A stretch of 64,000 nt of DNA from Kineococcus xinjiangensis. GTDB taxonomy: Bacteria; Actinomycetota; Actinomycetes; Actinomycetales; Kineococcaceae. Of this stretch, positions 28,866 through 37,140 are shown one piece after another (the first letter of the stretch is position 1; each line of letters begins with the position of its first letter). The stretch is from positions 124,001 to 188,000 of the forward strand of contig NZ_PTJD01000006.1 in NCBI RefSeq assembly GCF_002934625.1. The letters are read 5' to 3'. The position numbers and the translations under genes were made by a program. The notes beneath the pieces were generated by a model. The model ran no database searches and had not been told where the DNA came from. It was given only the letters and a program-made list of their open reading frames with translations.

Positions 28866-29282
28866 TCACCCCCGCTCGGCCCCGAGCAGCCGGGAACGGA
28901 CCAGGAACCGCACCCCCTCCGGCGCCTCCAGCGAGAAGCCGGCGCCCCGGCCCGGGACCACGTCGATCGTCAGGTGGGTGTGCGCCCACCGCTCGAACTG
29001 CTCCCGGGACATCCACACCGGCACGGTGAACCCCTCCCCCACCGCGACGCCCCCGTCGTCGGTCCCGTCACCGCCCGCGGTCCGCGGAACCCGCAGCTCC
29101 CCCAGGCGGACGTCGGCGTCGGAGGTGAGGAACTCCCCGTCCGGGTAGCACATCGGGGAACTGCCGTCGCAGCAGCCGCCGGACTGGTGGAACATCAGCT
29201 CCCCGTGCAGGGCCCGGAGCCGGCGCAGCACCGCCGCCGCCGCCGGGGTCAGCGCGACGCGCTCGATGTCCGCGGGCACCAC
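28866..29282 (-). CDS. DUF779 protein paired with aldehyde dehydrogenase
   Basis: 138 residues. Characteristic of DUF779 is HQSGGCCDGSSPMCYPDGEF, with four closely placed cysteines and aspartates suggesting a metal or cluster site, followed by LGELRVPRT and SREQFERWAHTHLTIDVVPG. DUF779 genes regularly sit next to acetaldehyde-type dehydrogenases; their role is unknown. GTG 29282 has GGGGGAGGG seven bases upstream and starts 29 bp after the dehydrogenase stop. A GTG at 29309 is possible but less well placed. Confidence 0.85.
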   Translation of the reverse strand: MVPADIERVALTPAAAAVLRRLRALHGELMFHQSGGCCDGSSPMCYPDGEFLTSDADVRLGELRVPRTAGGDGTDDGGVAVGEGFTVPVWMSREQFERWAHTHLTIDVVPGRGAGFSLEAPEGVRFLVRSRLLGAERG

Positions 29283-29311
29283 GGCGTCGCCCTCCCCCAC
29301 CCCGCGCACGG

Positions 29312-30835
29312 TCAGAAGAACCCGAGCTTGTTCGGGGAGTAGCTGACGAGCAGGTTCTTCGTCTGCTGGTAGTGGTCGAGCATCATCCGGTGGTTCTCCC
29401 GGCCGATGCCGGAGCCCTTGTACCCGCCGAACGCCGCGTGCGCCGGGTAGGCGTGGTAGTTGTTCGTCCACACCCGTCCGGCCTGGATCCCCCGTCCCAT
29501 CCGGTAGGCCAGGTTGATGTCGCGCGACCACACCCCCGCCCCGAGGCCGTAGAGCGTGTCGTTGGCGATCTTGAGGGCGTCGTCGGGGTCGTCGAACCTC
29601 GTCACGGAGACCACCGGCCCGAAGATCTCCTCCTGGAAGATCCGCATGTGGTTGGAGCCCTCGAAGATGGTGGGCGTCACGTAGTACCCGCCGGACAGCT
29701 CTCCGCCGAGGTCGGCACGCTCGCCGCCGGTGACGAGGCGGGCGCCCTCCTGCTTCCCGATGTCGATGTAGGAGAGGATCTTCTCCAGCTGGTCGTTGCT
29801 CGCCTGCGCACCGATCATCGTCTCGGTGTCCAGGGGGTCGCCCTGCTTGACGGCCCGTGTGCGGGCGGTCGCGTCGGCGAGGAACCCGTCGTAGATCGAG
29901 GACTGGATCAGCGCCCGGGAGGGGCAGGTGCACACCTCGCCCTGGTTCAGCGCGAACATCGTGAAACCCTCGAGCGCCTTGTCGTAGAACTCGTCGCGGG
30001 CCGCGGCGACGTCGGCGAAGAACAGGTTGGGGCTCTTCCCCCCGAGCTCCAACGTCACGGGGATCAGGTTCTGGCTGGCGTACTGCATGATGAGGCGCCC
30101 GGTCGTCGTCTCACCGGTGAAGGCGATCTTCCGGATCCGGTTCGAGGAGGCCAGCGGCTTGCCCGCCTCCACCCCGAACCCGTTGACCACGTTGACGACC
30201 CCCGCGGGCAGCAGGTCCGCGATGAGTTCCATCAGCACCATGATCGAGGCAGGGGTCTGCTCGGCGGGCTTGAGGACCACCGCGTTGCCCGCCGCGAGGG
30301 CCGGTGCCAGCTTCCAGACCGCCATGAGCAGCGGGAAGTTCCACGGGATGATCTGCCCCACCACTCCCAGCGGTTCCTGGAAGTGGTACGCGATGGTGTT
30401 CTCGTCGATCTCCGAGATGCCGCCCTCCTGCGCCCGCACCACCCCCGCGAAGTAGCGCAGGTGGTCGACGACCAGCGGCAGGTCCGCCGCGAGGCTCTCG
30501 CGCACCGGCTTGCCGTTGTCCCACGTCTCAGCGACCGCCAGCATCTCGAGGTTCGCCTCGATGCGGTCCGCGATCCGGTTGAGGACCTGGGCTCGCTCCG
30601 CCACCGACGTGCGGCCCCAGGCGCCGGCGGCGGCGTGCGCGGCGTCCAGTGCCCGCTCGACGTCGTCGCCGGTGCCGCGGGCGATCTCGCAGAACACCTC
30701 GCCGGTGACGGGGCTGGGGTTCTCGAAGTACTGCCCCGACGCGGGGGGCGAGGACTCCCCGCCGATCCAGTGGTCGTAGCGGGGGGCGTAGCGCGCGGGG
30801 CTGCCCTCGCGCCCGGGAGCCTGGTAGACCGTCAT
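29312..30835 (-). CDS. NAD-dependent aldehyde dehydrogenase (acetaldehyde type)
   Basis: 507 residues. Catalytic Cys in [11 protein letters not shown], general-base Glu in [14 protein letters not shown]-binding [20 protein letters not shown] and the [11 protein letters not shown] turn. The sequence resembles the ExaC/AldB-type enzymes that oxidise acetaldehyde from ethanol. ATG 30835 is the natural start. It forms an operon with the downstream DUF779 gene and is preceded by a GAF-type regulator on the same strand, a common arrangement in actinobacteria. Confidence 0.94.
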   Translation of the reverse strand: MTVYQAPGREGSPARYAPRYDHWIGGESSPPASGQYFENPSPVTGEVFCEIARGTGDDVERALDAAHAAAGAWGRTSVAERAQVLNRIADRIEANLEMLAVAETWDNGKPVRESLAADLPLVVDHLRYFAGVVRAQEGGISEIDENTIAYHFQEPLGVVGQIIPWNFPLLMAVWKLAPALAAGNAVVLKPAEQTPASIMVLMELIADLLPAGVVNVVNGFGVEAGKPLASSNRIRKIAFTGETTTGRLIMQYASQNLIPVTLELGGKSPNLFFADVAAARDEFYDKALEGFTMFALNQGEVCTCPSRALIQSSIYDGFLADATARTRAVKQGDPLDTETMIGAQASNDQLEKILSYIDIGKQEGARLVTGGERADLGGELSGGYYVTPTIFEGSNHMRIFQEEIFGPVVSVTRFDDPDDALKIANDTLYGLGAGVWSRDINLAYRMGRGIQAGRVWTNNYHAYPAHAAFGGYKGSGIGRENHRMMLDHYQQTKNLLVSYSPNKLGFF

Positions 30836-30951
30836 GCGGCACCTCCGTGCGACTCGTCACCGGCGCCACCTCGTCGTGGCGCCGCGGCGGCGACGCTAGG
30901 CGGGCGGACGTTGCAGGGACGTTGCAGCGGCACCGGGTAGCACTCGGGGTC

Positions 30952-32313
30952 TCAGCCGCGCAGCCGCTCCAGGCGCGCCCGGGCCTCACCGCGGGCGGGG
31001 TCCCCGGGCGCGGCGCACCGCAGCAGCCGCTCCCAGACCTCCTCGTCGTCGCGCCCGGCGACCGAGCGGCCCCACTGCAGCAGCAGCGCCGGATCACGCG
31101 ACACCAGCACGGCGGTGCGCAACCCGAGGGTCAGCTCCTCCCGCAGTTCCACCACGCCGGGCGCCACCGAGCGCGGCAGCACCGGGCCCGCGTGCAGGGC
31201 CAGCGCCGCCGCCACCCGGCCCGCCCGCAGCTCCCGCCGCACCGCCAGGGCGTCGCACTCCACCGCCCCGCTCAGCCGGTACGGCCGGGTGCCCACCCCG
31301 AGGCGCCCGGCGGTGGCGCGCTCCAGCACCGCCCGCAGCCGGGTCAGCTCCGCCCGCACGGTCACGGGCGCCAGGTCCTCCTCTGCCAGCGCCACGGCCA
31401 GCTCCGCGGCGCCCCACCCCTCGGGCCTCGCCGCCAGGAGCAGCAGCAGCTCGCCGTGGCGCAGGCCGAGCCCCGCCGCGCCGGACGCGGCCGGTGGGCC
31501 GGCAGCCCCGGGCGGCTCCAGCAGCGCCCCCGCCCGCCCCAGGACCCGCAGCCGCGCCGGGGCGCGGGTCGCCGCGGGCGCGGCGCCGCCGGGCAGCAGC
31601 AGCCCGGAACCGGCCGCGGGGGCCGTGAGGGCCCGCACCCTCAGCTCCGCCTCCGCCACCGCCGCGACGGCCTGGACGAGGTCGAGGGCCCGCTGCCGGC
31701 CGAGCTCGTCGCCGCCGGTCACGTCCAGCACGCCCAGCAACCGCCCTGTGCCGGGGTCTCGCAGCGGCGCCGCCGAGCAGCTCCAGCGGGCCACGGCGCA
31801 GGCGTAGTGCTCCCCCGCCACCACCCGCACGGGCCGCCCGAGGTGCAGAGCCGTGCCGGGGGCGTTCGTGCCCGCCGCGTCCTCGCTCCAGCGCGCTCCC
31901 TCCACGAAGCGCATCTCCTCCGCCGCCGCGCGCAGCGAGGAGTCCCCCTCCACCCACAGCAGGTGCCCGTCCTGGTCGCTCAGCGCCACCAGGACCGGCA
32001 CCCCCAGCGGCTGCTCCAGCAGCAGCCGGCGCACGGCGGGCAGCACGAGGCGCAGGGGGTGCTCCCGGCGCAGGGAGCGCACGTCCGCGGCGTCGAGGGG
32101 GACCGGCGCCAGCAGCCGCTCGGGGTCGAGGCCGCCGAGGACGCTGCGGCCCCAGGAGTCCGCCACCACGCGACGCGCCCCCGGCAGCTGCGGGCGGGCA
32201 CCGGCTCCGAGGCAGCGGCGGCTGCGCTCCAGCCAGTCCTCGCGGCGCTCGTGCGGGTCGGCGCGATGCCCGGCCGGGAGCACCGGCTGCGACCGCGACC
32301 CCGCGCTGCCCAT
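30952..32313 (-). CDS. GAF-domain transcriptional regulator of the AcoR/aldehyde dehydrogenase-linked type
   Basis: 453 residues. The N-terminal region matches sensor regions of AcoR-like activators (SWGRSVLGGLDPERL, LVALSDQDGHLLWVEG, then WSEDAAGTNAPGTALHLGRP and CSAAPLRDPGTGRLLGVLDV). There is no AAA+ sigma-54 domain. The C-terminal half has winged-helix-like stretches (LGLRHGELLLLLAARPEGWG, VTVRAELTRLRAVLE). Such proteins are usually found beside aldehyde dehydrogenases and presumably activate them; the inducer is unknown. ATG 32313 is chosen; upstream codons are antisense to cobT. Confidence 0.8.
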   Translation of the reverse strand: MGSAGSRSQPVLPAGHRADPHERREDWLERSRRCLGAGARPQLPGARRVVADSWGRSVLGGLDPERLLAPVPLDAADVRSLRREHPLRLVLPAVRRLLLEQPLGVPVLVALSDQDGHLLWVEGDSSLRAAAEEMRFVEGARWSEDAAGTNAPGTALHLGRPVRVVAGEHYACAVARWSCSAAPLRDPGTGRLLGVLDVTGGDELGRQRALDLVQAVAAVAEAELRVRALTAPAAGSGLLLPGGAAPAATRAPARLRVLGRAGALLEPPGAAGPPAASGAAGLGLRHGELLLLLAARPEGWGAAELAVALAEEDLAPVTVRAELTRLRAVLERATAGRLGVGTRPYRLSGAVECDALAVRRELRAGRVAAALALHAGPVLPRSVAPGVVELREELTLGLRTAVLVSRDPALLLQWGRSVAGRDDEEVWERLLRCAAPGDPARGEARARLERLRG

Positions 32314-32505
32314 CGGCTCCGCTCCCGTCGACGTCGTCGTCGCTGCCCCGCTCGGCACCCGCCGGCGCGGGGCAGCACGGAGCGTAGGGCGCCGCACCGC
32401 CCCGGGAACAGGGAACGCGGCGACGGGCGTGCTCCGGCGCCCTCCCCCGCCCGGGCGCACCGCGCGGTGGGACGATGCAGGCCCCCACCGCACGGAGGCA
32501 GGACG

Positions 32506-33756
32506 TTGAGCGAGCAGGACTCCCCGACCACCGCGACCGCAGCGGGAGCCGAGGCGGAGCGCGGCGCCCACGGCGCGCTGCACGACGTCGGACACAACGC
32601 CTGGCACGACGCGCAGCTCGACGCCGGGGAGGACGACGCGCGGCACGACGCCGACGACGCGTCCGGCGGCGCGGACTCCGGCGGCCTGGACCTGCGGCGG
32701 CTGGGCACCGCGGTCGCCGTGCCCGACCGCGCCGCGGCGGCCGCCGCGGAGGAGTCCCTCGCCGCACTGGCGGCCCGCCACGGCGGGATCGGGCGCCTCG
32801 GCGAGCTCGCGTCCTGGCTGGCCGCCGTCCGCGGCCCCGACGCGCACCGCCCGCTGGAGCGGATCCGGCTGGTCGTCCTGGCCGCCGACGCAGGGATGGC
32901 CGCGGTGGGCCTGTCCCGGCACCCGGCCGGCTGGACGGCGGAGGAGGTGCGCGCCCTGCACACGGGGACCGCCCCGGCCGCCGTCCTGGCGCGGGAGGCG
33001 GGCGTCGGCCTGCGCGTGCTCGACGTGGGCGTCGACGCCGACCTGGGCGACCTGCCCCCCGAGGTGACCGCGTGGAAGGTCCGCCCCGGCTCCGGCGACG
33101 CCCGCACCGGCGATGCGCTGACGCTGGAGCAGGCGGCGGCCGCCTTCCGGGCGGGGGCGACCGCCGTGGACGAGGAGGTGGACGCCGGGGCCGACCTGCT
33201 CCTGCTCGGTGAGACGGGCGTGGGCGGCTCGGCCGTGGCCGCCGTCGTCGTCGGGGCCTGCCTGCGCAACGGGCCGCTGGAGGTCCTGGGCCGCGACGTC
33301 GGCCTGCTCGACGACGCCACGTGGATGCGCCGCACCGCAGCCGTGCGCGACGCCCTGCGCCGCAGCCGCCCGGTGGCGCACGACCCGCTCGCCCTGCTCG
33401 CGGCGGTGGGCGGGACGGCCGCCGCCGCCGCGACGGGCTTCCTCGTGCAGGCCGCCGTGCGCCGCACCCCCGTCCTCCTCGACGGCCTCGGCCCCGTGGC
33501 GGCGGGGCTGGTCGCGATCCGGATCTCGCTGACGGCGAAGGAGTGGTGGCGGGTGGGTTCGCGCTCGGCGCAGCCCGCGCAGGCGCTGGCGCTCAACCGC
33601 CTCGGCTCGGAGCCGCTGACGGACCTGGGCGTCGCCGCGGGCTCGGGGGTCGGGGCCCTGGCGGCGCTGCCGCTGGTCCGGGCGGGACACGCCCTGCTGC
33701 AGGCGGCGGCGACGGACCCGCTGTCGGGGACGTTCGACGGGAGCGCCGCCGGGTAG
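32506..33756 (+). CDS. cobT: nicotinate-nucleotide--dimethylbenzimidazole phosphoribosyltransferase-like protein
   Basis: 416 residues. It makes alpha-ribazole phosphate for the lower ligand of cobalamin. Family stretches are LVVLAADAGMAAVGLSRHP, DLLLLGETGVGGSAVAAVVV and PVLLDGLGPVAAGLVA. The start is TTG 32506, with GGAGG upstream. The first ~55 residues are an unusual His/Asp-rich extension (HGALHDVGHNAWHDAQLDAG). Several family glycine-loop residues are replaced compared with classical CobT (from memory), so a specialised actinobacterial CobT-like role is possible. No other cob genes are in the window. Confidence 0.82.
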   Translation: MSEQDSPTTATAAGAEAERGAHGALHDVGHNAWHDAQLDAGEDDARHDADDASGGADSGGLDLRRLGTAVAVPDRAAAAAAEESLAALAARHGGIGRLGELASWLAAVRGPDAHRPLERIRLVVLAADAGMAAVGLSRHPAGWTAEEVRALHTGTAPAAVLAREAGVGLRVLDVGVDADLGDLPPEVTAWKVRPGSGDARTGDALTLEQAAAAFRAGATAVDEEVDAGADLLLLGETGVGGSAVAAVVVGACLRNGPLEVLGRDVGLLDDATWMRRTAAVRDALRRSRPVAHDPLALLAAVGGTAAAAATGFLVQAAVRRTPVLLDGLGPVAAGLVAIRISLTAKEWWRVGSRSAQPAQALALNRLGSEPLTDLGVAAGSGVGALAALPLVRAGHALLQAAATDPLSGTFDGSAAG

Positions 33757-33828
33757 GGGGTTCGATGCTCGCCGCGGAACGGCAGCGCGGGCCCGCGCTC
33801 CTTCCGCGGGCGTCGCTCGGCCCTCGCC

Positions 33829-34953
33829 TCAGCTCGCCGCGGAGGGCTGCACGAACGGCGGGCGCTGCACGGCGCAGCGCAGGAACCGCCCGCGCACCTC
33901 CAGCAGGACCTCGTCGCCCGCCCCGACCGACGGCGCCAGCAGCGCCAGCGCGACGCCCTCGCCCAGCGTGGGCGAGTAGGTGCCGGACGTGGTCGTCCCC
34001 AGCACCTCCCCGGGCCCGTCCGCCGTCGCCGCCCGCACCGGCATGCCCGCGCGCGGCACCCCGCGCTCCAGCGCCCGCAGCCCCCACGCGCGCCGCGCCG
34101 CGCCGGCCTCGCGCTCCCGCAGGAGGACGTCCCGGCCCCAGAAGGCGGGCTTGTCCCAGGCGACCGCCCAGCCCAGCCGCGCCTGCACCGGCGTGACGTC
34201 CAGGCTCAGCTCGTGCCCGTGCAGGGCGTAGCCCATCTCCGTGCGCAGGGTGTCGCGGGCACCGAGGCCGGCGGGGCCACCGCCCGCCTCCGCCGCGGCG
34301 GCGAGCAGGGCGTCCCACAGCTCCCCCGCCTCCTCCCAGCGCGGCAGCAGCTCGTAGCCGCGTTCGCCCGTGTAGCCGGTGCGGCAGACCACGACCGGGG
34401 CGCCGCGCCAGGTGGCCTCCACGAACGAGAGGTACTCGTGCCCGCTCGGCAGCCCCAGCGCCTGGAGCACCTCGTCGGAGCGGGGCCCCTGCACGGCGAG
34501 CACCGCGTGGTCGGTGTGCGCGTCGCGGACCTCGACGTCGCCGGGGGCCACCTCGCGCAGTCGGCGGGCGACCTCGCCGGCGTTGGCCGCGTTCGGCACC
34601 AGCAGCACGTCCTCGTCGCCGCGCACGTAGACGAAGAGGTCGTCGACGACGCCGCCGGTCGCGTCGTCGCAGCAGAGCGAGTACTGCGCGCGGCCCGGGC
34701 CGAGCCGCCCCACCGCGCTGGTCAGTGTCGAGTCGAGGAGGGCGCGGGCGCCGGGGCCGGTGACGGACAGCTTGCCGAGGTGGCTGACGTCGAAGACGCC
34801 GACCGCCGTGCGGACGTCCTCGTGCTCGCGGCGCACCCCCCGCCCGGCGTGCTCCAGGGGCATGCTCCAGCCGGCGAAGTCGGCCATCTTGGCGCCGGAC
34901 GCGACGTGGCGGGAGTGCAGGGGCGAGGTGCGGATCTCGTCGTCGAGGGCCAT
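33829..34953 (-). CDS. gcvT: glycine cleavage system aminomethyltransferase (T protein)
   Basis: 374 residues. It transfers the methylene group from the lipoyl-H protein to tetrahydrofolate. Signatures are GVFDVSHLGKLSVTGPGA, LVPNAANAGEVARRL, VLAVQGPRS, RTGYTGERGYELL and DTLRTEMGYALHGHELS. ATG 34953 is preceded by TAGGGT, 8 nt away. It is a single gene, divergent from pepA; gcvH and gcvP are not in the window. Confidence 0.95.
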   Translation of the reverse strand: MALDDEIRTSPLHSRHVASGAKMADFAGWSMPLEHAGRGVRREHEDVRTAVGVFDVSHLGKLSVTGPGARALLDSTLTSAVGRLGPGRAQYSLCCDDATGGVVDDLFVYVRGDEDVLLVPNAANAGEVARRLREVAPGDVEVRDAHTDHAVLAVQGPRSDEVLQALGLPSGHEYLSFVEATWRGAPVVVCRTGYTGERGYELLPRWEEAGELWDALLAAAAEAGGGPAGLGARDTLRTEMGYALHGHELSLDVTPVQARLGWAVAWDKPAFWGRDVLLREREAGAARRAWGLRALERGVPRAGMPVRAATADGPGEVLGTTTSGTYSPTLGEGVALALLAPSVGAGDEVLLEVRGRFLRCAVQRPPFVQPSAAS

Positions 34954-35040
34954 GGGCGCGCACCCTATCCAGACCTTCGCGGGGCTCCGGGGCGCGAGGG
35001 CGCGCGGCGCTCCAGCGGTCGCCGTCGGGCGGTGGCTGGC

Positions 35041-35046
35041 TAGCAT
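35041..35046 (+). promoter_or_regulatory. -10-like hexamer TAGCAT for pepA
   Basis: Exactly 6 nt upstream of GTG 35053, with no ribosome site between them: leaderless arrangement. Confidence 0.5.
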
Positions 35047-35052
35047 GCGACC

Positions 35053-36579
35053 GTGGTCGAGCTGATGCTGTCCGGCAAGAACCCCAAGAGCTACGCGGGC
35101 GACGCCCTGGTCGTGGGCGTTGCGCAGCGCGACGGCGCGGCGGTGGTGGTGGCCGACGGCCTGCCCCGTGCCGTGCGCGCCGCGCTCGGCGAGGCGGCCG
35201 CCCGGTTGCGGGTGAGCGGTGCCGCCGACTCCGTGGACCTGGTGCCGGGGGTGGAGGGCGTGAGCGCCGGCGTCGTCGCCCTCGTGGGCCTCGGTGCGGC
35301 CGCCGAGGGCGGCCGTTACGACGCGGAGGTCCTGCGCCGGGCCGCCGGCCGCGCAGCGCGGGCCCTGGCGGGGCGTGCCAGCGCGGGCTTCCTGCTGCCC
35401 GCCGGCGACGCCGCCGGGGTGGGGGCGGTCGCCGAGGGCGCTGCGCTCGGGGCCTACGCCTTCACCCGCTTCCGCTCCTCGGCGGGCGCGGAGGGCGCCT
35501 CGGCGTCGCAGCCGCTGGCGGAGGTCACGGTGCTCGGCGCGAAGCCGCGCGACGAGGACGTCGCCGCCGCGGTCGAACGCGCCGGGATCCTGGCCCGCGC
35601 CGTGGCCGTCACCCGAGACCTGGTCAACACCCCGCCCGGCCACCTGCCCCCCGCCGACTTCGCCGCGGCTGCGGTGGAGCACCTGGCGGGCACCTCCGTG
35701 GGCGTGCGGGTGCTCGACGAGGAGGACCTCTCCGAGGGCGGCTACGGGGGGCTGCTCGGGGTCGGGCAGGGCTCCTCGCGCCCGCCGCGGCTGGTCGTCC
35801 TCGACTACGCCCCCAAGGGCGCCACCGGCCACCTCGCACTGGTGGGCAAGGGCATCACGTTCGACTCCGGCGGGCTGTCGCTGAAGCCAGCCTCGGGCAT
35901 GGAGACGATGAAGTGCGACATGGCCGGCGCGGCCGCCGTGCTCGCCGCCGTGCGCGCGGTGGCCGACCTCGGCCTGCCGCTGCGGGTCACGGGCTGGCTG
36001 GCGATGGCGGAGAACATGCCCTCCGGCACCGCGCAGCGCCCCTCCGACGTGCTCACCACCTACGGCGGCAAGACGGTGGAGGTCCTCAACACCGACGCCG
36101 AGGGCCGGCTCGTGCTCGCCGACGCGCTGGTGGCGGCCGGGGAGGAGGAGCCGGACCACATCGTGGACGTGGCGACCCTCACCGGCGCGCAGATGGTCGC
36201 CCTCGGCAACCGGGTGTCCGCGGTGATGGGCAACGACGATGCCCTCCGGGAGCGCTTCCTCGCGGCCTCGGCCGCCGCCGGGGAGCAGTTCTGGCCGATG
36301 CCGCTGCCGGTGGAGCTGCGCTCGAGCATGGACTCGCAGGTGGCGGACATCGCGAACATGGGCGACCGCTTCGGCGGGATGCTGGTGGCGGGCCTGTTCC
36401 TGCAGGAGTTCGTGCCTGCCGGACCGGAGGGCCGGCCGCGCCCGTGGATCCACCTGGACATCGCGGGCCCGGCCTTCAACAGCGGCTCCCCGCACGACTA
36501 CACGCCCAAGGGCGGCACCGGCGTCGCCGTGCGAAGCCTGGTCGCGCTGGCCGAGTCCCTGGCAGGTTCGAGTACTTAG
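35053..36579 (+). CDS. pepA: leucyl aminopeptidase (M17)
   Basis: 508 residues. A two-metal cytosolic aminopeptidase. The M17 signature NTDAEGRL starts at residue 346; the metal site VGKGITFDSGGLSLKPASGM and the MKCDMAGAAAVLAAVRA helix are intact. An N-terminal alpha/beta domain of about 170 residues precedes the catalytic domain. GTG start, leaderless-type promoter. Followed by the EWPRA-repeat gene on the same strand. Confidence 0.95.
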   Translation: MVELMLSGKNPKSYAGDALVVGVAQRDGAAVVVADGLPRAVRAALGEAAARLRVSGAADSVDLVPGVEGVSAGVVALVGLGAAAEGGRYDAEVLRRAAGRAARALAGRASAGFLLPAGDAAGVGAVAEGAALGAYAFTRFRSSAGAEGASASQPLAEVTVLGAKPRDEDVAAAVERAGILARAVAVTRDLVNTPPGHLPPADFAAAAVEHLAGTSVGVRVLDEEDLSEGGYGGLLGVGQGSSRPPRLVVLDYAPKGATGHLALVGKGITFDSGGLSLKPASGMETMKCDMAGAAAVLAAVRAVADLGLPLRVTGWLAMAENMPSGTAQRPSDVLTTYGGKTVEVLNTDAEGRLVLADALVAAGEEEPDHIVDVATLTGAQMVALGNRVSAVMGNDDALRERFLAASAAAGEQFWPMPLPVELRSSMDSQVADIANMGDRFGGMLVAGLFLQEFVPAGPEGRPRPWIHLDIAGPAFNSGSPHDYTPKGGTGVAVRSLVALAESLAGSST

Positions 36580-36675
36580 TGCGATCTAGTGACTACAGAC
36601 CGTAGAGTGACGGTGGCGTCCCGGCGCCACCCCTCGACCCGCCCCTCGCACGGCGGCCGAACCGCAGGAGGAACC
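36580..36675 (+). promoter_or_regulatory. upstream region of the EWPRA-repeat gene
   Basis: The segment around 36566-36608 is unusually AT-rich for this genome and contains TAGAGT (36603-36608), a possible -10, with no clear -35. The would-be leader carries a 7-bp hairpin, GGTGGCG / CGCCACC (36612-36631), before the AGGAGG ribosome site at 36667. Confidence 0.35.
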
Positions 36676-36927
36676 ATGTCGCTCTCGTCGACCGCACGTC
36701 GCGCCGCCCTCGCCACCGCCGCGACCGCACTGGCGGCCGTCTCCCTCGTCGCCGCGGCGGGAACGGCCTCCGCCGACACCTCCTCCGCGATCTCCCTCGA
36801 GAAGAGCAGCGCCTCGACGGCGGAGTGGCCCCGTGCCATGGAGTGGCCCCGCGCGACGGAGTGGCCCCGCGCGACGGAGTGGCCCCGCGCCATGGAGTGG
36901 CCCCGTGCCATGGAGTGGCCCCGCTGA
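36676..36927 (+). CDS. small secreted protein with six EWPRA(M/T) repeats
   Basis: 83 residues. A Sec signal peptide (RRAALATAATALAAVSLVAA, cleavage predicted after ASA near residue 35) is followed by a short Ser-rich linker (DTSSAISLEKSSASTA). The rest is a C-terminal array of the hexapeptide EWPRA(M/T): five full units plus a final EWPR ending at the stop. The mature product would be about 48 residues. The start is firm: AGGAGG lies four bases before ATG 36676. It sits between pepA and lpdA with its own hairpin terminator. I do not recognise the family. No peptide-modifying enzyme, protease or transporter gene is next to it. There are no cysteines, so no disulfides. Confidence 0.8.
   Translation: MSLSSTARRAALATAATALAAVSLVAAAGTASADTSSAISLEKSSASTAEWPRAMEWPRATEWPRATEWPRAMEWPRAMEWPR
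36823..36924 (+). repeat. 18-bp tandem repeat encoding EWPRA(M/T)
   Basis: Five 18-bp units and one partial 12-bp unit, starting GAGTGGCCCCG. Units differ only at positions that alter Met/Thr or are synonymous (CGT/CGC, GCC/GCG), so the Glu-Trp-Pro-Arg-Ala core is invariant. Confidence 0.95.
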
Positions 36928-36964
36928 CCTCTCCCAGGCGTGCACCTGACACGCACCAGCCCCT

Positions 36965-37001
36965 GACGGCGGCGCCGCGGACTTCCCGCGGCGCCGTCGT
37001 C
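36965..37001 (+). terminator. terminator after the EWPRA-repeat gene
   Basis: A 16-bp stem with one G-T pair (GACGGCGGCGCCGCGG / CCGCGGCGCCGTCGTC) and the loop ACTTC, 38 bp after the stop. Confidence 0.8.
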
Positions 37002-37140
37002 GTGCGTCGCGCCCCGCCACGACGACGCCCGCCGCGGCGACACCTCCCACGCCGAGGTCGTCCCCCACTGGGGCGTGCGTGAGCAGAGGTGACAGGATGT
37101 CGAGCGACCAAGAGCTGGACGAAGAGCGAGGGAGCCTCCA

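Noticed and set aside
28470-29342. Plus-strand ORF opposite the GGDEF start and the DUF779 gene
   Set aside because: Pro/Arg-rich, no domain, antisense to a recognised DUF779 protein.
36676-36927. Calling the EWPRA-repeat protein a RiPP precursor
   Set aside because: There is a Sec signal, no neighbouring modification enzyme, peptidase or exporter, and no conserved leader I recognise; left as an unknown secreted protein.
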